Shown: positions 31,885 to 43,762, counted from the first letter of the stretch. The stretch is 64,000 bases of DNA from Zygnema cylindricum (GCA_037447655.1 JBBHKE010000834.1:518499-582498); one strand, 5' to 3'. Program-made: numbers and translations. Notes: generated from the letters alone by a model not told the origin.

Positions 31885-32873
31885 TGTTGAAATTAAAGGT
31901 ATTTCCTAGGTTATTTAAATGATTTATATAGGATCATGAAAAAGCAGAGGTAGCCTGCTTCTAACATCTCTCTCTAGCCCCCATACTTGTCGTAGTCACG
32001 GAAGGCTGGAGAGGAAGCTAGAGCCATGGCTGCCTATGCTCCTTCTAGAGTCAGAAGGCAGGTCCTTGACAAACTTACCAAAAGGATTGACGGACCCAGG
32101 ATTTGATCCCGGTACCTACCATCCGTCAAAGTAGCCGTTAGTCTTGCCTTGTAGTCTAAGACCAATGCTGAAGTATATAGGGTACGATAACTACTTAAAG
32201 ATGACGAAATAGAGAAGTTCGATTTACCGACAAACTGACCACAATCACACAGACACAGTTAAAATAGAATTACACCGGAAATGTAGTACTTGTATTCTAA
32301 ACGGCTATAAATTAAGCCCGACATCAATCTAACGACGGAGAAAGAAGCCGGCATCGCGAAATGGGTGATTTGGCGGTTTGCGCTCATAACCATGACAGGT
32401 GACACATGGTAGCATAACATTGGATAACGGCATCTCCGGGACACACTATGGCGAATCCGGATATGGCAAGCGTCGTCTTTCTGACCATGTCGTACAATGG
32501 CCGTACAAAGTACTTCGGACCAAGTACCTTTCTGTACTGTACACTCAATTGATTGGCTCCGTACATCAGTAGGAGGGGGTTTAGAGAGGGGTTTAGGACT
32601 TAGAAAATTAGAGGTAGCCGCCTCTCTCTTAGAGAGCTCTTGTATAAAAGTGTCATCTTTGACCATTGATAATTAACTGCTCAGGGAGCAAATTCAAGGG
32701 TTCTTTTTGTGGCAGACTCAGGGGAGTCAGCCCTTCCAAGGGGTGCAGTTTGGTCAGTCTGTATTCTGTCAGGGTGTGAGCAATATTCAGACAAACCTTA
32801 AAGAACTATGGTTATCCTAGAGGCTTATAGAAAGCTGCCTACTCTGAGTTCCTATGGTGGTCTCAGAGTTGCA
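31885..32873 (+). repeat. 5' LTR of element D (989 bp)
   Basis: Starts TGTTGAAATTAAAGG and ends GAGTTGCA. It matches 39006-39996 closely. Flanks differ (TATGC left of this LTR, TCTCT right of 39996), so the two LTRs no longer share a target duplication. The gag ATG is at 32854. Confidence 0.88.
32089..32162 (-). other. Antisense tRNA-like block, D 5' LTR
   Basis: The minus strand reads TAGACTACAAGGCAAGAC (A-box-like), later T-arm CCGGG, ATCAAAT, CCTGG (all five pair, one G-U). Standard tRNA T-arms have a 5-bp stem and 7-base loop. Acceptor ends do not pair. Confidence 0.5.
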
Positions 32874-33965
32874 AGTTATGGGCCCACCCTCTAGGGTGCC
32901 CATATTCAATGGGACAGGGTTCATCTACTGGGAGAGTATGATGATGGGAGCCCTATGTGAGAAAAGATTTTGGGGAATAATGAGTGGGCGAGTGAAGCGC
33001 CCATCCGGTCTTGCTATTCCTCTAAGGTTTGGAGGAAGCATATTTGGTAGGAAACCAGATCCACCGTCATCAGAGGAATCAGAAGACCGAAAAAGCATCG
33101 TGATCGGAAAAGGGAAATAAAAAGAGAAATCCACACCTATAGCAACCGGATCTACTTGTATGTCTCCTATTCAGAGAAATGAGGAGAATGATATCGATAC
33201 TTAGGACTACAACAACATTGCAGCCAAGCATTTTGTCCTCTGTCATCTCACACAAGGACTCGCAGGTCCTCATTTGCAGGTGGAAAGGGCATCTGATCCG
33301 TGGGATGCGCTTATAGAGATGTACCGTAGCGGTACTATTCAAGAACAGAAGCTAGCAGACCAAAGGATCAATAGATACTTTCACAAAGGAGAGAAGATGC
33401 TCGATTTCTGCAATGAGCTGGCTATACTTTTCATGGAGTTAGAGTGTGCCGGAAAATTAGAAATCGAGAAGGCAAAGGTACACTGCTTACTCATGAAACT
33501 ACCCGATGAGTATGAGATCTTTGTAAATCGGGTATAGGATCTACCGGACTCTTGGTGGATATGGAATTTAGTAGTTGGTATGATTCTCGTCCGAGAGAAT
33601 ACAATCAAAATCCAGAGGGGAGTTAAGAATGGACAAGCCTTGGCGGCTGGAGCAAGTTGGAGAAACAAAGATTCACGGAAACCCCTTGGAAGCCATGGAG
33701 GGGGAGACCTAAAAAATCAATCCGATGAATCCGGAACAAAGGGACCAAAGGGGTTTTGTCATTTCTGTAAGAAACCCGGGCATTACATGGCAGAATGTAC
33801 CAAAAAGACCGAGCTTCGGATAAAGGAGGGGCAGACCGGGGGTTAAACACGAGGGAAGAAAAACGCACTTGTCACACAGGTACTCGAAGAGGAATCCGAT
33901 GAGGAGGACAACGAACTTTTCTTGGATGAGGAGTAGGAGGCAAAAACAGAAGTCGAAATTCCACA
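32854..33965 (+). pseudogene. gag: Gag of element D
   Basis: MVVSELQVMGPPSRVPIFNG begins in the LTR and continues to a stop at 33118. Further pieces at 33274-33537 (VERASDPWDALIEMY...LLMKLPDEYEIFVNRV) and 33580-33846 carry the intact knuckle CHFCKKPGHYMAEC. An acidic segment (EESDEEDNELFLDEE) precedes the protease. At least four stops. Same family as C and J, with fewer lesions in the knuckle. Confidence 0.8.
32874..32885 (+). promoter_or_regulatory. Primer binding site, element D
   Basis: AGTTATGGGCCC; 11 of 12 bases match the anticodon-loop site. Confidence 0.7.
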
Positions 33966-35430
33966 AAAGCAGAAATGTGCTTTCGGTGGACTGAAAAGAG
34001 AAGGAGGCTGGATTGTGGATTCAGGTGTATCCATGCACATGTGCAAAGATAAGCATCTGTTTACAAAGCTGAGAAAGATTCCTATAGTAGAGATTGAATA
34101 TGGGGATGGGAGGGTAGTGACCACTACTTATGTAGGATCGGTAGATCTGAAAGTCGTAGTGGAGGGAAAAACCTCAATAGTTATGTTTTCCGATGTATTG
34201 TTTATTCCGGAGTTAAACAAGAATCTTATCTCTACGTCTGTATTAGATGATAAAGGATTTGAAACTAGCATCAGAAAAAGGAGTCTTTACAGCTAGCTTT
34301 GAGGAAGATGTGTATTTTACTGCTGAGAAAGGTAGTAAAGGAATGTTTAGGCTTGCTTTAAGTAATGAAAAACTCAAACTTTACTATGTTGGTATCAATG
34401 ATATTATGTTGTGGCATTAGAGACTTGGGCATGTGAATCTTTCTCAGCTTTGTAAACAAATGAAAAAATTGGGAGTAGTTGAAGGGATACGCTTTGGGGA
34501 AAATGATAATGTGAGTGATTGCAGTGGGTGTGCTCAAGGTAAAGCACATAGATTACCATTCCCAAAGGAAGCAATTTATAAAGGAGAAAAAGTTCTTGAT
34601 TTGGTACACACAGACATTTGGGGACCGGCGAGAGTGCCATCACCTAGAGGCAAAAGAGTTATGCTAACCAATACTGATGATTGGTCCCCATACTCCCGGG
34701 TATACTTTCTGAAAAATAAATCAGAAACTCCGGAGTATTTCAAACAATATAAGGCATGGGTCGAGGAACTTCACGAGACCTAAATAAAGAGAGTAAGAAG
34801 TGACAATGAAGGGGAATATACCTCTAATCAGTTTGAGGAGTTCTTAAGGGAGGATGGTGTTCAACATCAAAAGACAGTTCCAGAAAACCCGGAACAGAAT
34901 GGTGTTGCCGAGAGATTGAATAGGACACTAAATGATAGTGCCCGGAGTATGTTGTCAGATAAAAGGATAGGAAAAAGATTTTGGGCAGAAGCTATGAATT
35001 GTGCTAATTATTTGAAAAACATAGTTCTACCTTCGGCGGTGAAAGGCCAAACTCCATATGAGAAATGGACCGGCCGAAAACCAGATCTATCTCACTTAAA
35101 GGTTTTCGGTAGTAAAGTCTTTAGTTTAGATACAGATAAATCAAACTAAAGACTAGATCCTAAAGGGAAACCCGGATACTTGCTAGGATATGATGAGGAT
35201 GTAAAAGGGTATAGAGTGTATGATCTAAAGAGAGAAGATATAATTTTTGTAAAGAATCTGGTAGCTATGGATGAAAGGAAGTCAGTAGATCCCTTTAAAT
35301 CCTCAAAGTCAGTCAGAATCAGATTTGAGCCAGACAATTCTAATGACGTTCATCTCCCTAACTATCCTGGTTTTCAAAAAGTTGATACTCTTGCAGGTTC
35401 GGATGATATATTCGCAGATTCATAACAGAC
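33966..35430 (+). pseudogene. Protease and integrase of element D
   Basis: The protease motif reads DSGVSMHMC (about 34018). The integrase zinc-binding segment has a TAG where Lys is expected (HWH-stop-RLGH, about 34413), then CSGCAQGKAHRLPFP, HTDIWGPARVPS, a core with RSDNEGEY (Gly to Glu change) and a Glu segment QNGVAERLNRTLNDS, and the C-terminal FSLDTDKSN-stop and YLLGYDEDVKGYRVYDLKRED equivalents. Inactive through stops at about 34418, 34782 and 35147. Confidence 0.8.
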
Positions 35431-35440
35431 ATAGAAAGAC

Positions 35441-36502
35441 TTGAACTTGGAAACACCAATGACACAAGCGGAAGACGTGGTGGAAACGGATATGGATCCG
35501 AGGGACAGGGGAGAAGCCGTGGTGAATCGAAAGAATCCACAAGAACCATCTATTCCAGCCGCAGATTTTGAGGGAGGGAGAAGAAGCAGCAAAAGGCTTC
35601 AAGAGAAACAAGTTAATAACAAGGTAACTAAACTATCTCACCCGGATGAACCTCAAACATATGAAGAGGTAATAAACTGTCCGGAAAGAAACCGAAGGAA
35701 GACGGCCATCAATGAAAGAATGGCTTCAATCATGGCGGCTGATACATGGGAGCTGGTGGACTGTCCACCCGATAGAAAACCAATTGGATGTAAGTGGGTT
35801 TTCAAACTAAAACTGAATCCGGACAATACAATTGAGCAGTATAAGGCTCGGTTAGTGGCGAAAGGTTTTACTCAGAAAGAGGGAATAGACTATGAAGAAA
35901 CCTTCGCTCCGATCGTTAGATTTCCCTCGGTCCAAATACTTCTCAGTTTAGCAGCTGTAGAAGACATGGAAGTACACCAGATGGACATAAAGACAACATT
36001 CCTACATGGAGAACTAGAGGAGGAGATCTTCATGCGACAGCCAGAAGGATTCGTGGAACAAGGAGAGGAAAGTAAGGTATGCCGGTTGATCAAATCTCTC
36101 TATGGTTTGAAACAGGCGCCCAGACAGTGGAACAAGAAACTTGATGAGTTCTTTACCAGTCTGGGATACTTTCGCATCAGTTCAAACCATTCAATTTATG
36201 TTTTTGAAGATGAGGAAGGTGTCATTTTCATTGCAATTTACGTTAATGATCTTCTTGTTCTAAGTAAGTCATTAAAGAAAATTAACAAACTAAAAACAGA
36301 TCTAAAGGGAAGATTCGAAATGAAAGATATGGGGGAGGCTAGATATATTCTTGGAATAGAAGTAGAGAGAAATAGGAAAAAAAGGATAATTAGACTAACT
36401 CAAAAAGAGGCAATTGGAAACATGCTGGAAAAATTTCAGATGAACAAAGCCAACAGTTGCACGACTCCCATGGATCTAAAGAAAGGAAGTGAGGGGGAGT
36501 GA
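35441..36502 (+). pseudogene. Linker and reverse transcriptase of element D (353-aa open frame)
   Basis: Open from the IN-RT linker (FEGGRRSSKRLQEKQ) through EERMASIMAADTWELVDCPPDRKPIGCKWVFKLKLN-type motifs, QMDIKTTFLHGELEEEIFMRQPEGF and the active site YVND (second Asp is shifted: YVND rather than YVDD, about 36240), to MGEARYILGIEVERNRKKR. It then frameshifts near 36490. One of the longest preserved RT frames in the window, yet the active-site change suggests it is dead. Confidence 0.85.
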
Positions 36503-37115
36503 GCAAGGAGACATCCTAATTCTAGATGATGCACTAGGTCCAGAAGAAAAGAAGTTTATGCAGACTATTCCATACAGATACGTAGTGGGCAGTCTGATAT
36601 ATTATATGAATTGTACCAGACCAGATTTGGCAACAGCTGTAGGAGTGCTAAGTAGGAGTCTGAATGTTCCTACCAAAGGGGATTGGGAAGCAACAAAAAG
36701 GGTCCTCAGATATCTCATTGGAACTAGGGATATATGGCTGCATCTGGGTGGGGAAAACACTGACATCTCCACTGGGAGTGATGCCAGCTATGGGGATGCT
36801 TTGATGAGAAGATGTACATCTGGATATGTGTTGTATGTGGGGAATGGTGCTAATTGCTGGAGCACTAAGCAGCAAAAGGTCATTGCTCAGTCTACCACAG
36901 AGGCAGTGTATATGGCATCTTGCTCTGCTGTGAAAGAATTGATGTGGGTCAAATCCTTGCTTGGTGAATTGGGGCAATCTTAAAAGTGGAATTCAGAAAA
37001 TATTTTGCGATAATCAAGCAGCAATTGCAATTGCTGCTCATCCCAAACATCATTTTAAAGCAAAACACATGGACATCAGACTTAGCTTTGATAGGGAAAA
37101 GGTGGAGAAGAAAAG
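36489..37115 (+). pseudogene. RNase H of element D, first copy
   Basis: IPYRYVVGSLIYYMNCTRPDLATAVGVLSRSLN, then DISTGSDASYGD (Trp before SDAS changed), TTEAVYMASC (catalytic Glu changed to Val) and, after a one-base shift near 36980, DNQAAIAIAAHPKHHFKAKHMDIRLSF. Ends at a switch to C-type sequence near 37105-37118. Confidence 0.8.
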
Positions 37116-37270
37116 GAGAGAAAGTAGTAAACAAAATATCAGTTTAGAGTACCGACCAGATAGCGAGATGGTAACATATATGATGACCAAACCTGTGCCT
37201 TCCCCTAGGCTAATTTTCTGCTGGGAGAAGTGTGGTTTGAAATTTAAGATTGACTAGAAAATAACGGGAG
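37116..37270 (+). pseudogene. C-type RNase H tail and PPT
   Basis: From GAGAGAAAGTAGTAAAC onward the sequence matches element C (16080-16142 plus 21125-21216), not D. It ends with the PPT AACGGGAG. Confidence 0.8.
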
Positions 37271-38287
37271 TGCAGAAATTGATGGTTAATTTAGTATTTT
37301 CTAGGTCTAAAATAAAATATATAAAAGAAGCCTAGGCAGTCTGCCTCTTACTTCTCTCTTCAACCCCCACACTTGTTGCAGTCACTGAAAGTCAGAGATG
37401 AAGGTAGAGCCATGGCTGCCTATGTTATTGTGTGATTTACGGGTGGTAGATTAGTTGACTTATAATAGTTAATAAGTTGATTTACTATTTTACTAAAAGT
37501 AGAGCAGTCGCAACCAGAATTTGATCCTAGTACCTACCGACCGTTAAAGCTGCCGGTAGCCGGTAGCTCTATCCATTTAGTCTATGACAAAGTTAAATTA
37601 TATACAGTTTGATAATTATATAAACATTTCTACGCTAATAAATTCATTTAGCAGAAACTATTTAGAGGATACATAGATTTTGTTATGTAAAGTATGGATT
37701 AATGTTTGGACAAGAAACAAATACCACGCATTTGTTTATTACGGCTACGATTTAATCTACATTTAATCAGACAGCTGGAATTAATGCTGAGATCACGGAA
37801 GAGGATTTCGGCGGTTTTTGGTCATCGCCACATCAGATGAAACGTGGCAAAATGACATTGGATTGCGGCATCTCCGGGGATTAAGGGGGCAAATCCGGAT
37901 ATACCACGTGTCGAGATTAAGGCCATGTAGTACAAAAAGTACACCGGCAACTGTACTTTTGTGTACGGAAGAGTAATATGATTGGTTCCATACATAAGTA
38001 GATAGAGTTTGTAAGAGAGATAAGACATAGAAAAATTGGTAGATAGGACCCTCTCTCCCAGAGAGCTTCTGTACAAAAGGTCAAATTTGACACTCCGTAA
38101 CTTACTACTCAGGGAGAAAACCAGAGATTTTTTTTGCTATCGACTCAGGGGAGTCTTGCCTTCACAAGAGTGAAGGTGCTTAAAGTTTTTGTTTTCTAGG
38201 GTGGCAGTTATTCGTGCTGAAAGACAAAGGGGTCAAGGTTATCATAGAGGCTTCGTGTGACCTGCTTACTCTGAGGTCACATGGAGG
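37271..38287 (+). repeat. C-type LTR within element D
   Basis: Starts TGCAGAAATTGATGG and is nearly identical to 21217-22233, including the loss of the normal LTR end. It includes the tRNA-like block near 37505-37580. It is not an LTR of D, whose own LTRs are of another subfamily. Confidence 0.85.
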
Positions 38288-39005
38288 AGATCCGTAGAGG
38301 AGGTAAGACCGTTCAAGCTCTAGCTGCCGGAATGGACCAGACCGGGCAGTCTGATTTATTTCATGAATTGTACCAGACCGAATTTGGCAGGAGCTGTAAG
38401 AGTGCTTAGTAGGAGTCTGAATGCTCCTACCAAAAGGGATTGGGAAGCTGCTAATAGGGTCCTGAGATATCTCATAAAAACTAGGGATCTATGGCTGTAT
38501 CTGGGTGGGGAAAATATTGACATCACCACTTGAAGTGATGCTAGCTATGGGGATGCTCTGATGCGAAGATGTACATCTGGATATGTGTTGTATGTGGGGA
38601 ATGGTGCTTGTTGCTAGAGCAGTAAGTAGCAAAAGGTCATTGCTCAGTCCACCATGGAGGCTGAGTATATGGCATCTTGCTTTGCTATGAAGGAATTGAT
38701 TTCGGTGAAATTCTTGCTTGGTGAATTGGGGCATCTTAAGAGTGGAATTCATAAAATATTCTGTGATAATCAAGCAGCAATTGCAATTGCTGCTAATCCA
38801 AAACATCATTTTAAAGCAAAGCACATGGATATCAGACTTAGCTTTGTTAGGGAAAAATAGGAGAACAAAATAATAAGTCTAGAATACAAACCAGACAGTG
38901 AGATGGTGGCTGACATGATGACTAAGCCTGTACCTTCTCCTAAATTATTTTTTTGCAGAGAGAGATGTGGACTTAATATTAAAAGTGACTAGGAAATAAA
39001 GGGAG
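38288..39005 (+). pseudogene. Second copy of the gag-scrap/RNase H chimera
   Basis: Same order and joins as 22234-22950: the EIRRGGKTVQALAAG piece, then RNase H from SLIYFMN to a PPT AAAGGGAG. The TGA before SDASYGD is shared. A few private differences (for example TAG near 38858) show the copies have diverged slightly since duplication. Confidence 0.8.
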
Positions 39006-39996
39006 TGTTGAAATTAAAGGTATTTCCTAGGTTATTTAAATGATTTAAGTAGGAGCAGGAAAAAGCAGAGGCAGCCTGCTTCTAACTTCTCTCTCCAACC
39101 CCCATACTTGTCGTAGTCACATAAGGCTGGAGAGGAAGCTAGAGCAATGGCTCCCTATGCTCCGTCTAGAGTCAGAAGGCAGATCCTTCGCAAACTTACC
39201 AAAAGGATTGACGGACCCATGATTTGATCATAGTACCTACCATTCGTCAAAGTAGCTGTTAGTCTTGCCCTGTAGTCTAAGACCAATGCTGAATTATATA
39301 GGGTACGATAACTACTTAAAGATGACGAAATAGAGAAGTTCGATTTATTGACAAACGCACCACAATCACACAGACACAGTTAAAATAGAATTACCCCGGA
39401 AATGTTGTACTTGTATTTTAAACGGCTATAAATTAAGGGCGACATCATTCTAACGACGGAGAAAGAAGCCGGCATCACGGAATGGTTGATTTGGCAGTTT
39501 GCGGTCATAACCTTAACAGGTGACACATGGCAACATGACGTTGGATAACGGCATCTCCGGGACACACTATTGCGAACCTGGATATGGCAGGCGTCGTCTT
39601 TCTGGCCATGTCGTACAATGGCCGTACAGAAAGTACTTCAGACCAAGTACCTTTCTGTACTGTACACTCAATTGATTGGCTCCGTACATCAGTAGGAGGG
39701 GGTTTAGAGAGGGGTTTAGGACTTAGAAAATTAGAGGTAGCCGCCTCTCTCTTAGAGAGCTCTTGTATAAAAGGGTCCTCTTTGACCATTAATAATTAAC
39801 TGCTCATAGAGCAAATTCAAGGATTCTTTTTGTGGCAGACTTAGGGGAGTCAGCCCTTCTAGGGGGTGCAATTTGGTCAGTCTGTATTCTGTCAAGGTGT
39901 CAGCAATCTTCAGACAAACCTTAAAGAACTGAGGTTATCATAGAGGCTTTTAGCAAGCTGCTTACTCTGAGTACCTATGGAGGTCTCAAAGTTGCA
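39006..39996 (+). repeat. 3' D-type LTR (991 bp)
   Basis: Starts TGTTGAAATTAAAGG and ends AAAGTTGCA; matches 31885-32873. The T-arm of the antisense tRNA-like block (about 39212-39285) reads CTATG, ATCAAAT, CATGG, again pairing in full with changed bases. Confidence 0.85.
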
Positions 39997-40172
39997 TCTC
40001 TTTCTCACACATGAGGTATAAAGAGGACTAAAGGTTTCCAAAACCAACACTCCCCTAAACCTTTAGACTCTCTCAGCCACTAAGTCCACATGCCTCTCTC
40101 CAAAACTTCAACTTAGGTGCAGGTAAAGGCTTAGTCATCATATCTGCTACCATCATCTCATTCGGCAAATAA
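39997..40172 (-). pseudogene. Fragment M: RNase H C-terminus, PPT and LTR start, minus strand
   Basis: On the minus strand: YLPNEMMVADMMTKPLPAPKLKFWREACGLSG (ends about 40080), purine tract AGGTTTAGGGGAG, then LTR start TGTTGGTTTTGGAAACC at 40049 running to 39997. The left side meets D's 3' LTR and the right side is fused to element L at about 40172. This identifies TGTTGGTTTTGG as a true LTR start, which recurs embedded in B's LTRs. Confidence 0.75.
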
Positions 40173-41480
40173 CTGTCTAATGTTTTGTCTATTCCAGAGC
40201 TGAACAAAAACCTCATCTCTACGTCTGTATTGGATGATAAGGGTTTTGATACTAGCACTAGGAAAGGAGTCTTTACTGCTAGTTTAGAGGAGGAAGTTTA
40301 TTTCACTGCTGAAAAAGGTAGCCAAGGGATGTTTAGGCTAATTTTAAGCAATGAAAAGAATAAACTTTATTATATTGGTGTTCACGATATAATGATGTGG
40401 CATAAGAGGCTTGGGCATGTGAATCTAGATAAGCTAAGAGAGACGAAAAAGATGGGAATGGTGGAAAGAATTCTGTTTAGTGGAAATGAGAATCTAAGTG
40501 ATTGCAATGGATGTGCTAATGATAAAGCACACAGATTGCCCTTTCCCAAAACAACCACCTATAGGGGAGAAAATTTCTAGATTTAGTACACACTGATATT
40601 TGGGGACCAGCCAAAGTGCCCTCACCAGCAGGGAAGAGATTTATGATGACTATCACTGATGATTGGTCGCGGTATTCCAGGGTGTTATATTTAAAAAAGA
40701 AGTTAGAAGCTCAAGATTGTTTTAGCCAATATAAAGCATGGAGCGAAAAACTCCATGAAACTCCAATCAAGAGAGTAAAGAATGACAATGGTGTAGAGTA
40801 TACTTTTTACCAATTTGAGGATATTCTGAGGGAAGATGGAGTCTAACACCAAAAGACAGTTCCAGAAAACCCAAAAAAAAATAGGGTAGCTGAATGATTA
40901 AATAGGACACTAAGTGATAGTGCTAGAAGTATGTTGTCGGACAACAAGATAGGAAAAAGGTTTTGGGCCGAAGCAATGAACTATGCTAATTACCTCAAAA
41001 ATATAGTTTTTACTTCAGCTATAAAAGATCAAACACTTTATAAAAGATGGACAGGCCAAAAACCAGACATATCTCACTTAAAGGTTTTTAGCACTCAAGT
41101 ATTCAGTCTAGATACAGATCAGTCTAATTACAAGCTAGATCCTAAAGGAAAACCGAGATACTTATTAGGATATAACGAGGATGTTAAAGGATATACAGTT
41201 TATGATCTAAAAAGGGAAGATATAATCTTAGTAAAGCATCTAGTAGTTTTGGATGAAGGAAAGTTTGTGGATCCCTTCAATTATACAAAGTCAGTAAAAA
41301 TCAGATTTGAGTCAGAAAATTCCGATGACTTTGAGCTTCCTAACTATCCAAGTTTTAGAGAAAATGACATTCTTGTAGGTAAAAATCAGACCGAAAAGGA
41401 CCCGACTGCAAAAACTCCAGTGACAACTCTACCCGAAGTAGAAGATGTGGTGGAAATTGAATCAGAATGAAGGGATAGGG
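40173..41480 (+). pseudogene. Protease end and integrase of element L (5' truncated)
   Basis: Begins mid-way in the protease/pre-integrase region (FIPELNKNLISTSVLDDKGF), then HKRLGHVNLDKLRETKK...CNGCANDKAHRLPFP, DIWGPAKVPSPAGKRFMMTITDDWSRYSRV, KNDNGVEYTF (integrase core), a degraded Glu segment (about 40855-40900) and FSLDTDQSNYKLDPKGKPRYLLGY. Stops at about 40580 and 40845. Gag and the 5' LTR are missing. Confidence 0.78.
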
Positions 41481-42440
41481 GAGAAGCCGAGATTGTACCA
41501 AATAACCCACGAGAACCATCTATTCCGACCACAAATTTTGAGGGGGGAAGGAGAAGTAGCAAAAGATTGCAGGAAAAACTGGTTAATAACAAGGTAACAA
41601 AACTATCTCATCAAGATGAACCTCAAACTTATGGAGAGGCGATGACTTGTCTAGAAAGGAACCGGTGGAAGACAGCCATCAATAAAGAGATGGCCTCAAT
41701 TATGGCTGCCGATACTAGGGAGTTGGTGGATTTTCCGTCGAACCGAAAACAAATCAGTTGTAAGTGGGTTTTCAAATTAAAGCTGAACCCAAATAACACA
41801 ATTGAGCGCTACAAGGCCCGATTAGTGGCAAAGGGATTTACACAAAAAGAGGGATTAACTACGAGGAAACCTATGCCTCGGTCGTCAAATTTCCCTCCGT
41901 CCGCATACTTTTCAGTCTAGCAGCAGCGGAAGACATAGAGGTGCACCAGATGGACATCAAGACAGCCTTTTTGCATGGAGAATTGGAGGAGGAGATCTTC
42001 ATGCAACAACGCGAAGGATTTGTGGAGGAAGGAGAGGAGAGTAAAGTATGCCGACTGATTAAATCTCTTTATGATTTGAAACAGCCGCCTCGACAGTGGA
42101 ATAAGAAACTCGATGAGTTTCTTACCGGTCTGGGATATATCCGAATTAGCTGAGATCACTCAATCTATGTTTTGAAGGTGAGGAAGATGTTTTATTTATT
42201 CCAATTTATGTTGATGATTTGCTTGTTTTAAGTAAATCAATGGAGAAAAGTAATAAACTGAAAATTAATCTTAAGGGAAGATTTGAAATGAAAGATATGG
42301 GGGAAGCAAAATTTATTTTGGGAATTCAAGGAGAAAGAGACCGAAAAAGAAAGATTATAAGATTGACTAAAAAAGAAGCAATAGCGAACATGCTAGAAAA
42401 ATTTTAGATGGATTAAGCTAATAGTTGTACAACTCTAATG
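41481..42440 (+). pseudogene. Reverse transcriptase of element L
   Basis: Pieces 41567-41920, 41941-42153 and 42219-42407 give EMASIMAADTRELVDFPSNRK...[51 protein letters not shown] and MLVLSKSMEK...GEAKFILGIQGERDRKRK. YVDD is retained at about 42208-42219, but frameshifts near 41865 and 42170 break the protein. Confidence 0.75.
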
Positions 42441-43214
42441 GAGTTAAAGAAGGGAAGTGAGGGGAGTGAGGAAGAATGAGTCATAGTTCTTAACGAGAAA
42501 TTAAGTCCTGAAGTATAGAAGTTCATGCAAACTATTCCTTACAGGAAAGTAGTGGGAAGCCTAATCTATTTTATGAATTGTACCAGTCCCGATATAGCTG
42601 CGATTGTAGGAGTGTTGAGTAGAATTCTAAATCCTCCCACTAAGAATGATTTGGAGGCAGCTAGGAGAGACCTTAGATATTTGATAGGAACTAGGGATCT
42701 ATGGTTGCATTTGGGTGGGGAGAATACTGACATCATTACTTCGAGTGATGCCAGTTATGGTGATGCTCCGATGAGGAGATGTATTTCTGGATATGTATTA
42801 TATGTGGGTGATGGGGCTTGCTGTTGGAGTAGCAAACAGCAAAAGGTTATTGTTGTGTCTACCATGGAGACTGAGTATATGGCCTCTTGCTCTGTTGTAA
42901 AAGAATTGATGTGGGTCAAGTCTTTGCTTGGTGAGCTTAATCACCTTAAAAGTGGTGTGTAGAATTTTTTTTGTGCTAATCAGGCAACAATCACTATTTC
43001 TGCCAATCCTAAATATCATTTTAAAGCTAAACACATGGACATTAGACTCAACTTTATAAGAGAGAAAGTAGAAACAAAATAATCATTTTAGAGTATCGAC
43101 GAGATAACGAGATGGTAGCAGATATGATGACCAAACCTGTGCCTTCCCCTAAGCTAATTTTCAGCAGAGAGAAGTGTGGTCAGAAATTAAAGATTGACTA
43201 GAAAATAAGGGGAG
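42441..43214 (+). pseudogene. RNase H and PPT of element L
   Basis: Open 42525-42962: QTIPYRKVVGSLIYFMNCTSPDIAAIVGVLSRILN, DIITSSDASYGD (Trp to Ser before SDAS), METEYMASCSVVKE. The third motif is altered (FCANQATITISANPKYHFKAK). Ends at PPT AAGGGGAG. Confidence 0.78.
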
Positions 43215-43762
43215 TGTAGAAATCGATGGTTTTTTATTATTTTCTAGGTCTTAATTGGAATACAGAAAGAAGCCGAGGCAGTCTGCCTCTAACTTCTCTC
43301 TCCAACTCCCACACTTGTTGTAGTCATTGAGAAGCTCTCTCCAACTCCCACACTTGTTGCAGTTACTGAGAAGTTGGAGAGGAAGCTAAAGCCATGGCTA
43401 CCTAAGCTATTTTGAGGTTTATAGAAAATACATTAGTTGATTTACGGATAGGTAGGTTTATTTGCTAAAAGCAGTATGTTTGAACCAAGATTTGATCTTG
43501 GTACCTGCCGACCGTCAGAACGCCGGTAGCCTGTAGACTTATCCGTTAAACAAAAACATACATAATAGAGGGTTTGATATTTATTAAAATGTTGCCACGT
43601 AGAAAAATTCATTTAACGGCGCATGTTTACAGATACATAGATCCAGTTATGTAAAAGTATGGATTTCGGTATAGATAAGAAACGAGTACCGGGTATTTTG
43701 TTTTTTATCCGAAACAAATACCGCACAAGCATTTATAAGCTACGATTGAAATCTGCATTCAG
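43215..43762 (+). repeat. 3' LTR of element L, truncated by minisatellite
   Basis: Starts TGTAGAAATCGATGG and follows C-type LTRs for about 548 bp, then gives way to the 40-bp repeat array. A local duplication of CTCTCTCCAACTCCCACACTT occurs at about 43298-43355. Confidence 0.8.
43480..43552 (-). other. Antisense tRNA-like block, L LTR
   Basis: The minus strand reads TTTAACGGATAAGTC (typical A-box/D-loop form), later T-arm CCAAG, ATCAAAT, CTTGG, a perfect five-pair stem. The clearest copy in the window. Confidence 0.55.
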
